Source: Microbispora sp. H13382
GTDB taxonomy: Bacteria > Actinomycetota > Actinomycetes > Streptosporangiales > Streptosporangiaceae
Reading direction: 5' to 3'
DNA length: 64,000 bases
Assembly: GCF_014161445.1 (NCBI RefSeq)
Contig: NZ_JABBXA010000006.1
Span: 1-64,000 of the forward strand
This document shows, in pieces, positions 1 through 7,882 of the stretch; positions within the stretch are counted from its first letter, which is position 1; each line of letters opens with the position of its first letter. The translations under genes and the position numbers were made by a program. The notes under the pieces are model-generated. The model did not search any database, was not told the DNA's origin, and saw nothing but the letters and a program-made list of their open reading frames with translations.

Positions 1-476
1 AGGTGCACCCCAGCGAGATCGCCTACGACTACCACACCACCGTGCGGACCCTGGAGGCCATCGGCAACCGCCCGGCCTTCGGCCTCAACTGGGACCCCTC
101 CCACATGGTGTGGCAGGGCCTGGACCCGGCCAACTTCATCCTCGACTTCGCCGACAAGATCTACCACGTCGACTGCAAGGACGCCCGGGTCGCCACCCGC
201 GACGGCCGCCGCGGCCGCCTGGCCTCCCACCTCGCCTGGGCCGACCCCCGCCGCGGCTGGGACTTCGTGTCCACCGGCCGGGGCGACGTCCCCTGGGAGG
301 AGTGCTTCCGCGCACTCAACCACATCGGCTACGACGGACCCATCTCCATCGAGTGGGAGGACGCGGGCATGGACCGGCTGCACGGCGCACCCGAATCCCT
401 CGCCTACATCCGCTCCCTCAACGCCATCACCCCACCCGAGGCCGCCTTCGACGCCGCCTTCTCCTCCGAGAGCTGA
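1..476 (+). CDS. sugar phosphate isomerase/epimerase, 3' part
   Basis: The reading frame is open from the window edge, so the start lies upstream and only the last ~157 residues are present. Residues such as LNWDPSHMVWQG, YHVDCKD and the C-terminal ISIEWED are typical of the xylose-isomerase-like TIM barrel (AP endonuclease 2 superfamily). In that family such His, Asp and Glu residues bind a divalent metal. The protein probably isomerises or epimerises a sugar or polyol phosphate in the cytoplasm. The substrate cannot be read from this fragment. A strong hairpin follows 29 bases after the stop, so this is the last gene of its transcript. Confidence 0.8.
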   Translation, partial: VHPSEIAYDYHTTVRTLEAIGNRPAFGLNWDPSHMVWQGLDPANFILDFADKIYHVDCKDARVATRDGRRGRLASHLAWADPRRGWDFVSTGRGDVPWEECFRALNHIGYDGPISIEWEDAGMDRLHGAPESLAYIRSLNAITPPEAAFDAAFSSES

Positions 477-504
477 CCTCTCTCCCCAGCTCCCGTGAGG
501 CCCG

Positions 505-536
505 GGGCCGGGTCGCGCACCCGCGCGGCCCGGCCC
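505..536. terminator. bidirectional hairpin terminator
   Basis: A 14-base GC-rich stem (505-518 with 523-536, one G-T wobble) closes a 4-base loop. It lies between the converging isomerase fragment and the leftward ATPase gene and can serve both transcripts. Confidence 0.7.
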
Positions 537-548
537 TTCGTCATGTCC

Positions 549-1993
549 TCATCCCCACGCCGCGACCACGTCGCCGGCGTTCCACGCCAGGCCGACGCCC
601 TCCAGGTCGGGCCGGATTCCGGACAGTGACACCACCGCGAGGCCGCCCGCCTCCGGGTCGAACCCCGGCACCTGTACGGCGTCGCGGCGCAGTGCGGCCA
701 GGTCGTGGCCGTCGAACGGCGTGCCGAGCCACTTGATCGAACCCGCGAACAGCACCCGCCGTGCCACCGGCGCCCCGTCCGCGCCGACCAGGTCCACCTC
801 CGGGGAGAACCGGCGGTTCCACCAGCCGCCGACGGCCTCCGCGTCCGGCCAGGGCAGCTCTCCCGCCGCGGCGGCCATGCCCAGGGCCTGTCTGACGACC
901 GGTTCGACGGCCCGGCCGCGCAGACTCGCCCAGCGTCGCCGTACGAGCCGGAAGGCGAGGTCGGGGCGTCCTCGACGGGAGTGTTCCGCCGCGGCGCGCA
1001 GGACGCCGAGGTACATCCGCAGGTTGTGGTCCCGTATGCGGTACAGCGCCGGCTTCCCCGGCTGGACGGACAGCGGTTCGTCCATCGCCAGGACGCGCTT
1101 CTCGCCGGTGAGCCTGCGCAGGAGAGGGGAGAGCGACCCGGACTGCAACGGACCCTCGCGTCCGCCCGCCGTCGCGGCGATGGCGGCGTGGGTCCTGTCG
1201 CCGCTGCCGACCGCTTCCAGCACCCGGCGGGCCTGGTCGGGCGAGGGGAACTCGGCGAGAAGGACGGATTCGGGCACGCCGAAGAGGGCGGACGCGGGGT
1301 CCTCGCACTCCTGCCGGATGAACTCCATCGGGGGAGTGCCGTGCGGCCAGGCACGCAGGACCCCGGGCAGCCCCCCGCTGGCGAGGTACGCGTCGATCGC
1401 ATCGCCTCCGGTCAGGCCCAGTGCCCCGGCGGTCTCCGCGGCATCGAGCGGGTCGAGTGCCATGGTGTCGGCCCGCCCGTAAAACGGCCGGTCTAGGCGG
1501 TCAGCCGCTCCATGAGGTGCAGATCGCTGCCGAGCAGGAGCAGGAGAACGGGCTTGACGGACAGGAGTCTGTCCCAGGCCGTCTGCAGCGCGCCGTCGAA
1601 CAGGTCGTCCTGTTCCGTCAGCCAGGGCATCTCGTCGACGACGACGACGGAGGGGGTCGGCGGGATCGCCGCGTGCAGCACGCGAAACGCCTCCGGCCAG
1701 CTTCCACTGGTGACGCGGACGACCTGCTCGGGATCGGCGGGTAGGCACGACTCCCTGAGTTCGGCGCAGAACTCCGCGACCGCCTCAACCGGCGACATCC
1801 CCTTCGTGGCGGTGAAGAAGAGGTACGGCACCCCTGCCCTGTCGCAGAACTCCTGAACGAGCCGGGACTTGCCGACCTGCCTGCGTCCCCTGATGGCCAT
1901 GGCGGAGCCGGCGCCCGTCCGGCTCACCCGGTCGAGGCGCTTGGTCAGGGCGGCCAGCTCTCGCCGCCGGCCGATGAAAGGAACCGCGCCCAC
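549..1993 (-). pseudogene. AAA ATPase with DUF234-type C-terminus, broken by one missing base
   Basis: The GTG at 1993 has an AAGGAG box just upstream. The first 166 residues hold a Walker A motif (GRRQVGKSR) and a Walker B motif (VVVVDEMPWL) of an archaeal-type AAA ATPase, then end at a stop at 1493-1495. The same protein resumes in the next frame with DRPFYGRADTM and runs about 310 residues to 549, with the nuclease-like C-terminus usual in DUF234 ATPases. Losing one base after TA at 1493/1494 would turn a Tyr-Asp pair (TAY GAC) into the stop TAG, so the lesion can be placed almost exactly. Intact homologues are one polypeptide of about 470 residues. The cause may be a real mutation or a sequencing error. 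The cellular role of the family is not well defined. Confidence 0.75.
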
Positions 1994-2004
1994 CGCACTC
2001 CTTG

Positions 2005-2036
2005 TGTAGATGACATCTACGTAGATGCAATCTACA
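2005..2036. promoter_or_regulatory. double palindromic operator upstream of the ATPase
   Basis: Two adjoining inverted repeats occupy 2006-2020 (GTAGATG-A-CATCTAC, perfect) and 2021-2035 (GTAGAT-GCA-ATCTAC). Together they form one larger near-palindrome of 32 bases that ends 11 bases before the GTG start at 1993. This is the geometry of a dimer-of-dimers repressor site. No regulator gene adjoins it, so the binding protein is unknown. Confidence 0.6.
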
Positions 2037-2050
2037 GGCCTGCCCGGGCG

Positions 2051-2545
2051 CTAGAGGGTACGGCGGGGTGGGAGCAGGGCGTTGACGCGGTCGGAGTCGG
2101 GCCAGACGTAGGGAAGGTCGTCGGGGTCGCCGGGGAACTTCGGGCCGTAGAAGTCAGGATCCTTGCGCAGCAGGGCCGAGCGGTGACTGAGGTGGAGGGC
2201 GTGGTCGCCGAGCCACGGCGGCAGTTCGCCCGCCTCCGCGAGGGCCGTCTGGGTTCGGGGTGTCCCGATGCCCCGGCACTCGAGCAGCTCCCTGCTCATC
2301 GTCCCGGCGCAGGTGTCGGCCCGGCCCAGGTCGCACCAGGCCGCGACGATCTCCAGGCCGTAGCGGACCAGCGCCTCCTCGTAGCCGGCCCACATGTGCG
2401 CCACCGGATGGTGCCGCCAGCCGTACCCGGGGACGGTGAGCGTACGCAGGACCTGCAGGGCCTCGACCCGCTGCTTGCCGAGGCGGAGTGGGTCGAGGAC
2501 GCGGGCGGTGGCCGAGAAGTCCGGGTACGGCAGGAACGTCTGCAT
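2051..2545 (-). CDS. MSMEG_6728 family conserved protein
   Basis: This 164-residue protein begins MQTFLPYPDF and carries the family's recurring elements: DPLRLGKQRVEALQVL near the N-terminus, HPVAHMWAGYE around residues 46-56, and a C-terminal FYGPKFPGDPDDLPYVWP segment. I recognise the family as the actinobacterial MSMEG_6728 type, whose fold resembles pyrimidine-dimer DNA glycosylases. Its reaction is not established. The ATG at 2545 was chosen because conservation starts there; the frame is open further upstream but overlaps the alcohol dehydrogenase. A hairpin separates it from the operon before it, so it is probably transcribed on its own. Confidence 0.75.
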   Translation of the reverse strand: MQTFLPYPDFSATARVLDPLRLGKQRVEALQVLRTLTVPGYGWRHHPVAHMWAGYEEALVRYGLEIVAAWCDLGRADTCAGTMSRELLECRGIGTPRTQTALAEAGELPPWLGDHALHLSHRSALLRKDPDFYGPKFPGDPDDLPYVWPDSDRVNALLPPRRTL

Positions 2546-2567
2546 GACGCCGGTCTGGCTACCCGGG

Positions 2568-2609
2568 TCCGCCGGAGATATCCCCGCACGCAGGGAGATC
2601 TCCGGCGGA
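2568..2609. terminator. hairpin terminator after the alcohol dehydrogenase
   Basis: The arm TCCGCCGGAGAT (2568-2579) pairs with ATCTCCGGCGGA (2598-2609). A further CCC/GGG pairing continues inward across a small mismatch. It starts 8 bases past the dehydrogenase stop on the minus strand and ends the leftward operon. Confidence 0.65.
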
Positions 2610-2616
2610 GGCGGTG

Positions 2617-3702
2617 TCAGTCGAACAGGACGATCTGCCGGAGCACCTCGCCGCCGCGCAGGGCGGCGACGGCCTCGTTCAGGTCGCCGATCCTGATCCG
2701 GGAGCTGATCATGCTCTCCAGGTCGAGCTTGCCCGCCTTGTAGAGGTTCACGAAGCGCGGGAAGTCCCGGCGGACGTCGGCGTCGCCGTACAGCGAGCTG
2801 AGGATGTTCTTGCCCTCGAACAGCAGGGAGAAGGCGGTCAGCGGCACCTGGTCGTCCATGGCGCCCGCGCCGACCACGATGACGTCGCCGCCGCGCCGCG
2901 TCGCCTGCCAGGCCGTCATGATGGCGGCCGACTTGCCGACCACCTCGAAGCCGTGGTCGAAGCCCTGGCCGCCGGTGAGCGTGCCGATGGCGTCCATGAG
3001 CTGGTCGGGGGTGCAGGCGTGGGTGGCGCCCACCTTCTTCGCGAGCGCGTGCTTGGACTCCAGCGGGTCGATCGCGAGGATCGTGGTCGCGCCGGAGATG
3101 CGGGCGCCCTGGATCACCGACAGGCCGACGCCGCCGCAGCCGACGACCGCCACGGTCGCGCCGGGGCGCACCTTCGCGGTGTTGAGCACCGCGCCGACGC
3201 CCGTCGTGATGCCGCAGCCGATCAGCGCCGCCGCCTCGTACGGCACGTCCGGGTCGACCTTGATCGCGCCCTGCCACGGCACGATGATCTCCTCGGCCCA
3301 GGTGCCGCACCCGGCCATGCCGAACGCCGGGGTCTCTCCGCCGAACCGGAAGCGGGGCTCGGTGAAGCTCTTCATCATGTACGTCATGCAGAGGTTCGGC
3401 TGACCGACGTTGCAGCTCGGGCAGTCGCCGCAGGCGGGCGTCCAGTTGATGATGACGTGGTCGCCCGGCTGCACGGTGGTCACGCCGTCGCCCACCTCGA
3501 CGACCTCGCCCGCACCCTCGTGGCCGGGAATGATCGGGAGCGGCTGCGGAAGCATCCCGGTGAGCACCGAGAGGTCGGAGTGGCAGACGCCGGTGGCCCT
3601 GACCCGCACCCGGACGTCACCCGGGCCCACCGGCGTCAGCGTGAAGTCGTCTCTGATGTCGAGCTTTTCGTCGCCGACCGCGTGCAGAAGCGCGCCGCGC
3701 AT
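2617..3702 (-). CDS. Zn-dependent alcohol dehydrogenase
   Basis: A medium-chain alcohol dehydrogenase of 361 residues, about normal for the family. Cys40 and His61-Glu62 (PGHEG) fit the catalytic zinc site. Cys91, Cys94, Cys97 and Cys105 form the structural zinc lobe, and VVGCGGVG is the dinucleotide-binding turn. It would oxidise an alcohol to an aldehyde in the cytoplasm. It is third in a leftward operon after a PPOX protein and a ferredoxin gene, with about 40 bases between genes, and the operon has a KstR-type box. I therefore infer a role in steroid or lipid alcohol oxidation, for example after a P450 such as the CYP125-like enzyme at 11818-13017. The substrate is not proven. Confidence 0.85.
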   Translation of the reverse strand: MRGALLHAVGDEKLDIRDDFTLTPVGPGDVRVRVRATGVCHSDLSVLTGMLPQPLPIIPGHEGAGEVVEVGDGVTTVQPGDHVIINWTPACGDCPSCNVGQPNLCMTYMMKSFTEPRFRFGGETPAFGMAGCGTWAEEIIVPWQGAIKVDPDVPYEAAALIGCGITTGVGAVLNTAKVRPGATVAVVGCGGVGLSVIQGARISGATTILAIDPLESKHALAKKVGATHACTPDQLMDAIGTLTGGQGFDHGFEVVGKSAAIMTAWQATRRGGDVIVVGAGAMDDQVPLTAFSLLFEGKNILSSLYGDADVRRDFPRFVNLYKAGKLDLESMISSRIRIGDLNEAVAALRGGEVLRQIVLFD

Positions 3703-3742
3703 GGGGACCTCCTGGTGTTTCCGGGGGTGGAGTTCCGCGCGG

Positions 3743-3937
3743 TCACTCGTCGTCGAGCGACAGCGCGGCCTTGGGGCAGGACCGGACCGCGTGGCGGACC
3801 CGGTCGAGCAGTTCGGCGGGCGGCTCGGGCATCAGCACGTGGAGGTTGTCCTCGTCGTCGACTTCGAAGACCTCCGGTGCCAGGCCCATGCAGACGGCGT
3901 TGGCCTCGCACACGTCGTAATCGACCTTGATCTTCAT
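3743..3937 (-). CDS. 3Fe-4S ferredoxin, FdxD-like
   Basis: A 64-residue acidic ferredoxin. Cys10, Cys16 and Cys54-Pro55 are the cluster ligands. The position that would hold the fourth cysteine (CEANAVC) is Ala, so the cluster should be 3Fe-4S. Such ferredoxins feed electrons to P450 enzymes in actinomycetes, and the sequence resembles the KstR-controlled mycobacterial FdxD. No P450 is in this operon. The CYP125-like P450 at 11818-13017, which has the same type of box upstream, is the obvious partner by inference. It sits between the PPOX and alcohol dehydrogenase genes and is probably cotranscribed with them. Confidence 0.88.
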   Translation of the reverse strand: MKIKVDYDVCEANAVCMGLAPEVFEVDDEDNLHVLMPEPPAELLDRVRHAVRSCPKAALSLDDE

Positions 3938-3975
3938 GGCGCGTCCTCCTCCTGGGCGTCACGTCACGCTGGAGT

Positions 3976-4440
3976 TCACACGCTATCGCCGAGCTTGCGG
4001 TGGTCCCAGGAGACGACGCGAACCGGCTCGACCACGTAGGCCACGCGCTTGCGCGCGGTGTGCTCGACGTAGCCCCGCGCCTCGGGGCCGTCGACGGGCA
4101 TGCCGGTCATCCGCCGGGTGACGTCCAGGCCGATCTCCAGGACGGCCGCGGGGTCGTCGATCGGTCGCGCCTTCCCGTAGACGAGCACGCCGCGCAACTG
4201 CGCGTACTCCTCCCCGGTCTCGATCAGGCAGCTCACCCGAGGATCGCGCTCGATGTTGCGGGCCTTCTGCGACTTGCCGTACGTCCAGAACGTGACGCGG
4301 CCGTCGTCCAGCCCGTAGAACATCGTGACCAGGTGGGGCGTGCCGTCCGGGTTGATCGTGCCGAGCTGGAGCTTGCGGGCGTCCCGCAGGAGCCCGGCGA
4401 TCTCTTCCTCGCTCATCGCGATACGGGCGCGCTGGTTCAC
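3976..4440 (-). CDS. PPOX-class F420-dependent oxidoreductase
   Basis: A split beta-barrel protein of the pyridoxamine-oxidase-like superfamily, about 154 residues. Features include LQLGTINPDGTPHLVTMFYG, WTYGKSQKARNIERDPR and the core VSCLIETG. In actinomycetes this class usually binds F420 or a flavin and reduces small organic substrates. GTG at 4440 gives the common N-terminus xNQRARIAMSEEE. ATG at 4416 is an alternative. An ATG at 4464 is unlikely because the KstR-type box at 4450-4463 would then be coding. It is the first gene of the operon with the ferredoxin and alcohol dehydrogenase. Confidence 0.8.
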   Translation of the reverse strand: MNQRARIAMSEEEIAGLLRDARKLQLGTINPDGTPHLVTMFYGLDDGRVTFWTYGKSQKARNIERDPRVSCLIETGEEYAQLRGVLVYGKARPIDDPAAVLEIGLDVTRRMTGMPVDGPEARGYVEHTARKRVAYVVEPVRVVSWDHRKLGDSV

Positions 4441-4449
4441 GAAGCAAAG

Positions 4450-4463
4450 TAGAACATGTTGCA
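4450..4463. promoter_or_regulatory. KstR-type operator
   Basis: TAGAACATGTTGCA matches the published KstR motif TnnAACnnGTTnnA at every fixed position. It lies just upstream of the PPOX-ferredoxin-dehydrogenase operon and 59 bases from the divergent methyltransferase gene. Confidence 0.65.
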
Positions 4464-4521
4464 TCAGGGCGGACAAGGGGCAGGCCGAACATCGTTCGGG
4501 TCGTTGGGTAGGGTGCGCCTC

Positions 4522-5151
4522 ATGCTGACTCCGATGCCCGACGACCTGCGCCGCGCCGCCGAGGAGGCGCGCGGTTTCATGCCGCTCGCCGAGGGCGAGG
4601 CGCTGTACGAGATCGCCTGCGCGTACGGCTCCCGCGGCCCGATCTGCGAGATCGGTACGTACTGCGGCAAGTCGGCGATCTACCTGGGCGCCGGGGCGCG
4701 GCGGGCGGGCACGGTGGTCTTCACGGTGGACCACCACAGGGGATCGGAGGAGATCCAGCCGGGCTGGCCGCACCACGATCCCGAGCTGGTGGACCCGAGG
4801 ACCGGGCGGATGGACTCGCTGCCGTTCTTCCGGGACACGATCGCCGCCGCCGGCCTGGAGGACGAGGTGATCGCGATCGTGGGCGCCTCGGCGACGGTCG
4901 CCCGTCACTGGTCGACCCCGCTGGCCGTGCTGTTCATCGACGGCGCCCACTCGGAGGAGCCGGTGACGGCCGACTACGAGGGGTGGGCGCCGCACGTGAT
5001 GAAGGGCGGCGCGCTGGTCTTCCACGACATCTACCCCGACCCGGCCGAAGGCGGGCAGGCGCCGTACCGGGTCTACCGGCGCGCGCTGGAGTCGGGCGCC
5101 TTCCGCGAGGTGCGCGTGACCGGGTCGCTCCGCGTGCTGGAACGCCTCTGA
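4522..5151 (+). CDS. class I SAM-dependent methyltransferase, Methyltransf_24-like
   Basis: A 209-residue protein starting MLTPMPDDL, with a GGTAGGG box before the ATG. The N-terminal segment ICEIGTYCGKSAIYLGAG is the SAM-binding loop. VFTVDHH follows as the acidic second strand, and VLFIDGAHSEEPVTADYEGW is typical of the group-24 methyltransferase family that includes cephalosporin hydroxylase-like proteins. It probably methylates a small molecule. The substrate is unknown. It diverges from the PPOX operon and may share its control region. Confidence 0.8.
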   Translation: MLTPMPDDLRRAAEEARGFMPLAEGEALYEIACAYGSRGPICEIGTYCGKSAIYLGAGARRAGTVVFTVDHHRGSEEIQPGWPHHDPELVDPRTGRMDSLPFFRDTIAAAGLEDEVIAIVGASATVARHWSTPLAVLFIDGAHSEEPVTADYEGWAPHVMKGGALVFHDIYPDPAEGGQAPYRVYRRALESGAFREVRVTGSLRVLERL

Positions 5152-5171
5152 CGGAGCGTCCCGGCACGCGT

Positions 5172-5579
5172 TCAGCCGACGACCGCGACGGCCTCGACCT
5201 CGACCAGATGCTCGGGTACGTCCAGCGCCGCGACGCCCAGCAGCGTTCCGGGCGGCACCGGGGTGACCCCCAGCTTCGCGGAGGCCCGGGCGACCCCCTC
5301 CAGGAACAGCGGCATCTTGGCGGGAGCCCAGCCGACGACGTAGACGGTCAGTTTCGCCACGTCGTCGAAGGAAGCGCCGGCCCCGGCCAGAGCGGTGGCG
5401 ACGTTGAGGTAGCACTGCTCGACCTGGGCGGCGAGGTCGCCTTCGCCGACCGTGACCCCGTCGGCGTCCCAGGCGACCTGTCCGGCGACGAAGACCAACT
5501 TCGACCCGGTCGCGACCGACACCTGCCGGTAGGCGTCGATCTCGGGGAGTCCCATGGGGTTCAGCAGGGTGATGGCCAT
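5172..5579 (-). CDS. RidA/YjgF family protein lacking the catalytic Arg
   Basis: A 135-residue Rid-family protein with the recognisable core VFVAGQVAWDADG, QVEQCYLNVATALAGAG and KLTVYVV. In active RidA enamine/imine deaminases the segment P-A-R-S carries the Arg that holds the substrate carboxylate. Here the equivalent stretch reads VPPGTLLGV, with Gly at that place. Deaminase activity is therefore doubtful, and it is better placed among the non-RidA Rid subfamilies. It is divergent from the HxlR regulator gene, which probably controls it. Confidence 0.82.
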   Translation of the reverse strand: MAITLLNPMGLPEIDAYRQVSVATGSKLVFVAGQVAWDADGVTVGEGDLAAQVEQCYLNVATALAGAGASFDDVAKLTVYVVGWAPAKMPLFLEGVARASAKLGVTPVPPGTLLGVAALDVPEHLVEVEAVAVVG

Positions 5580-5589
5580 GCTGCCACCT

Positions 5590-5617
5590 CCTCAATAGTC
5601 TCTTGTGGTTACTGAGG
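5590..5617. promoter_or_regulatory. possible HxlR operator
   Basis: CCTCAATA (5590-5597) and TACTGAGG (5610-5617) form an inverted repeat with one mismatch and a 12-base spacer. It lies between the divergent RidA-like and HxlR genes. This is the expected position for autoregulation, but the match is short. Confidence 0.35.
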
Positions 5618-5677
5618 AACTGTAGGAGAGTGGCGGCTGACAAGGAAGAACGCACTTTTCAGTGACAGGGGAACCTC

Positions 5678-6058
5678 ATGGTGACCAAGCAGTTCAGCGG
5701 CTCGCCGGAGGAAGCGGACCTGACGCGCGCGGACTCTCTGGCGCGGGAGATCTTCTCGGACATCGCCAACAAGTGGGCGTTGCTGATCATCGAATCCATC
5801 GGCGATCGCACCCGGCGCTTCAGCGAGTTGCGCGACGAGATCGAGGGCGTCAGCCACAAGATGCTCACCCAGAATCTGCGCATGCTGGAGCGCAACGGCC
5901 TGGTCGAGCGGACCGTGCACCCCACCGTGCCGCCGCGGGTCGACTACACCCTCACCGAGCCGGGCCGCGCCCTGCGGGCGGTCGTCGACGGAATGTGCGA
6001 CTGGACCCACCGGTACCTCGGTGACATCGAGGCCTCTCGCAGCCGCTTCGACGGCTGA
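5678..6058 (+). CDS. HxlR family transcriptional regulator
   Basis: A 126-residue winged-helix regulator. The segments IFSDIANKWALLIIESIG, RRFSELRDEIEGVSHKMLTQNLRMLE and VPPRVDYTLTEPGRAL are standard for HxlR proteins. DNA binding comes from the helices around residues 45-80, and the wing follows. HxlR proteins often sense electrophiles or redox state and control a divergent gene, here the RidA-like gene 98 bases away. The N-terminus lacks the single Cys common in redox-sensing members, so the signal is unknown. Confidence 0.88.
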   Translation: MVTKQFSGSPEEADLTRADSLAREIFSDIANKWALLIIESIGDRTRRFSELRDEIEGVSHKMLTQNLRMLERNGLVERTVHPTVPPRVDYTLTEPGRALRAVVDGMCDWTHRYLGDIEASRSRFDG

Positions 6059-6079
6059 CAGCCGCGTGCGGCCGGCTTG

Positions 6080-7141
6080 TCAGGCGCGGGCGCGCTCGCA
6101 GCCGCACTCGCCGGTGATGCGGGCCTCCCGGCCGCCGGCGTCGCGGAAGATCCCCGAGCCGGGGGTCGCGTGGGCGAGCGCGTCGGCGGCGAGCACCACC
6201 GCGGCTGCCGTGTAGCCCGACCGCTCGTCGGGGAAGTGCCGCTCGTTCGCGAACTGCCATCCGGTCCAGTAGGAACCGTCCTCGTGGCGCAGGTGCTGCA
6301 TGTCGGCGAACACCGCCAGCGCGCGCTCCCGTAACCCGGCGGCGTCGAGCGCGAGCACCAGTTCGCACGACTCCGCGCCGGTCACCCAGGGCTGGTCGGA
6401 GACGCAGCGCGCGCCGAGGCCGGGCACGACGAAGGTGTCCCACTCCAGGTCGAGGCGCCGGACCGCCGCCGCGCCGCGTACGGCGCCGCCGAGCACGGGG
6501 TAGTACCAGTCCATCGAGAACCGGCTCTTGTCGGCGAACGCCTCCGGGTGGTCGGCGATCACGTGGCCGAGCTGGTCGGCGGCGAGCTCCCAGTCGGGCT
6601 GCGGGTCGCCCAGCCGTTCGGCGAGCAGCGCCCCGCACCGCAGGCCCTGGTAAATGGAGGAGGATCCGGTGAGCAGGGCGTACTCCGCCGGACGGCCCTC
6701 GGCGTCGCGCTGCCACAGCACCTCGCCGCGCGCGGTCTGCAGGCCGATGACGAAGTCGAGGGCCCGGGTCACCGCCGGCCACATCGACCGGGCGAAGTCC
6801 TCGTCGCCGGTCACCAGCAGGTCGTGCCAGACCCCCACCGCGATGTACGCCGCATGGTTGGACTCCCCGGCCGCCTCGGCGGGCTCGCCGTCGCGCACCT
6901 TCATCGGCCAGGAGCCGTCCGGTCGCTGGTGCCGTACGAGCCAGTCGTAGCCCTTGCGGGCCTCCTCGCGCAGCCCGGCGACGGTCAGCGCCATCAGGCA
7001 CTCGATGTGGTTCCACGCGTCGATGTGGCCCTCGGGCCAGGGCACGCCACCCTGCTCGTCCTGGATCGCGGCGATGCTCTCGGCCGTACGGACGACCTGC
7101 TCTGGGGTGATGATTCCCGAAACGTCCGGCAGCCGCCTCAT
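6080..7141 (-). CDS. prenyltransferase/squalene-cyclase-like alpha-toroid protein
   Basis: A 353-residue protein of the terpenoid cyclase/prenyltransferase alpha-alpha toroid fold. It has QW-like repeats such as WLVRHQRPDGSWP and LRHEDGSYWTGW. No DXDD cyclase motif is visible, so cyclisation is not implied. It starts at 7141, overlapping the methyltransferase stop by 4 bases (ATGA), and is the last gene of a leftward operon after a GT4 glycosyltransferase and a methyltransferase. I infer a role in making or modifying a glycosylated lipid. The C-terminus ends in a small cysteine pair (GECGCERARA) of unknown meaning. Confidence 0.72.
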   Translation of the reverse strand: MRRLPDVSGIITPEQVVRTAESIAAIQDEQGGVPWPEGHIDAWNHIECLMALTVAGLREEARKGYDWLVRHQRPDGSWPMKVRDGEPAEAAGESNHAAYIAVGVWHDLLVTGDEDFARSMWPAVTRALDFVIGLQTARGEVLWQRDAEGRPAEYALLTGSSSIYQGLRCGALLAERLGDPQPDWELAADQLGHVIADHPEAFADKSRFSMDWYYPVLGGAVRGAAAVRRLDLEWDTFVVPGLGARCVSDQPWVTGAESCELVLALDAAGLRERALAVFADMQHLRHEDGSYWTGWQFANERHFPDERSGYTAAAVVLAADALAHATPGSGIFRDAGGREARITGECGCERARA

Positions 7142-7851
7142 GCGGGCTTCCGGACGTAGACCACCACGCTCTTGCCGATCAGGGGGTTGAGCACGGCCTC
7201 GGCCAGCCGGGTGGCGAGGGGGCGCTTCATGATGTCCCAGACGAGAAGCTCGTGGTAGGCCTTGGCCAGCGGGTGCCCGTCGTCGTTCACCCCGACCGCG
7301 CACTTGATCCACCAGTACGGCGAGTGCAGGCCGTGGGCGTAGTGGTGGCCGCCGACATCGAGCCCGGAGGCCTTCAGCTTCGCCTGGAGCTCCGCCAACG
7401 TATAAATCCGGATATGTCCGCCGGGGGCCGTGTGGTAGTCCTCCGACAGGGCCCAGCAGATCCGCTCGGGCAGGAAACTCGGCACCGTGATCGCGGCCCG
7501 GCCGCCCGGCTTCAGCACGCGTACGATCTCGCGCATCGCGGCCATGTCGTCGGGGATGTGCTCCAGCACCTCGGCGGCGATGACGCGGTCGAACGACGCG
7601 TCGGGGAACGGCATGTCGAGGGCGTCGCCGACCACGGTGTCGCCGGTCGCGCCCGCCGGCACCTCGCCCTCCTTGTCCATGGCCGCGAACATGGCCGCCA
7701 CGCTCTCCATCTCGGCGGCGTCCATGTCGAAGGCGACCACGTCGGCGCCCCGGCGCAGCACCTCGAAGGCGTGCCGGCCACCACCGGCCCCGAGGTCGAG
7801 GACACGGTCGCCCGGTCCGACGGGCAGCCGGTTGAAGTCGACGGTCAGCAC
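7138..7851 (-). CDS. class I SAM-dependent methyltransferase
   Basis: A 237-residue methyltransferase beginning at a GTG with AGGCAGG upstream. VLDLGAGGGRHAFE is the SAM-binding motif I, VVAFDMD is motif II, and EVLEHIPDD plus VLKPGGRAAITVP are motifs III-IV. It follows the glycosyltransferase by 31 bases and overlaps the next gene by 4 bases, so the three are one transcription unit. It probably methylates the same glycosylated intermediate. The substrate is not identifiable from sequence. Confidence 0.85.
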   Translation of the reverse strand: MLTVDFNRLPVGPGDRVLDLGAGGGRHAFEVLRRGADVVAFDMDAAEMESVAAMFAAMDKEGEVPAGATGDTVVGDALDMPFPDASFDRVIAAEVLEHIPDDMAAMREIVRVLKPGGRAAITVPSFLPERICWALSEDYHTAPGGHIRIYTLAELQAKLKASGLDVGGHHYAHGLHSPYWWIKCAVGVNDDGHPLAKAYHELLVWDIMKRPLATRLAEAVLNPLIGKSVVVYVRKPA

Positions 7852-7882
7852 TCGCTGCCTGCCTTTCGTCAGTTCTGGGGAG

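Noticed and set aside
2614..3930. Long plus-strand frame opposite the alcohol dehydrogenase and ferredoxin genes
   Set aside because: It is antisense to two clear genes, has no ribosome site and its composition is that of a high-GC shadow frame.
4486..4500. CCGAAC-ATC-GTTCGG inverted repeat before the methyltransferase
   Set aside because: The arms are only six bases long and GC-rich. It was not convincing as a separate operator beside the clear KstR-type box.
4441..5655. Upstream extension of the PPOX frame to a 559-codon gene
   Set aside because: The upstream part is antisense to the methyltransferase and RidA-like genes. The real protein starts near 4440, downstream of the operator.
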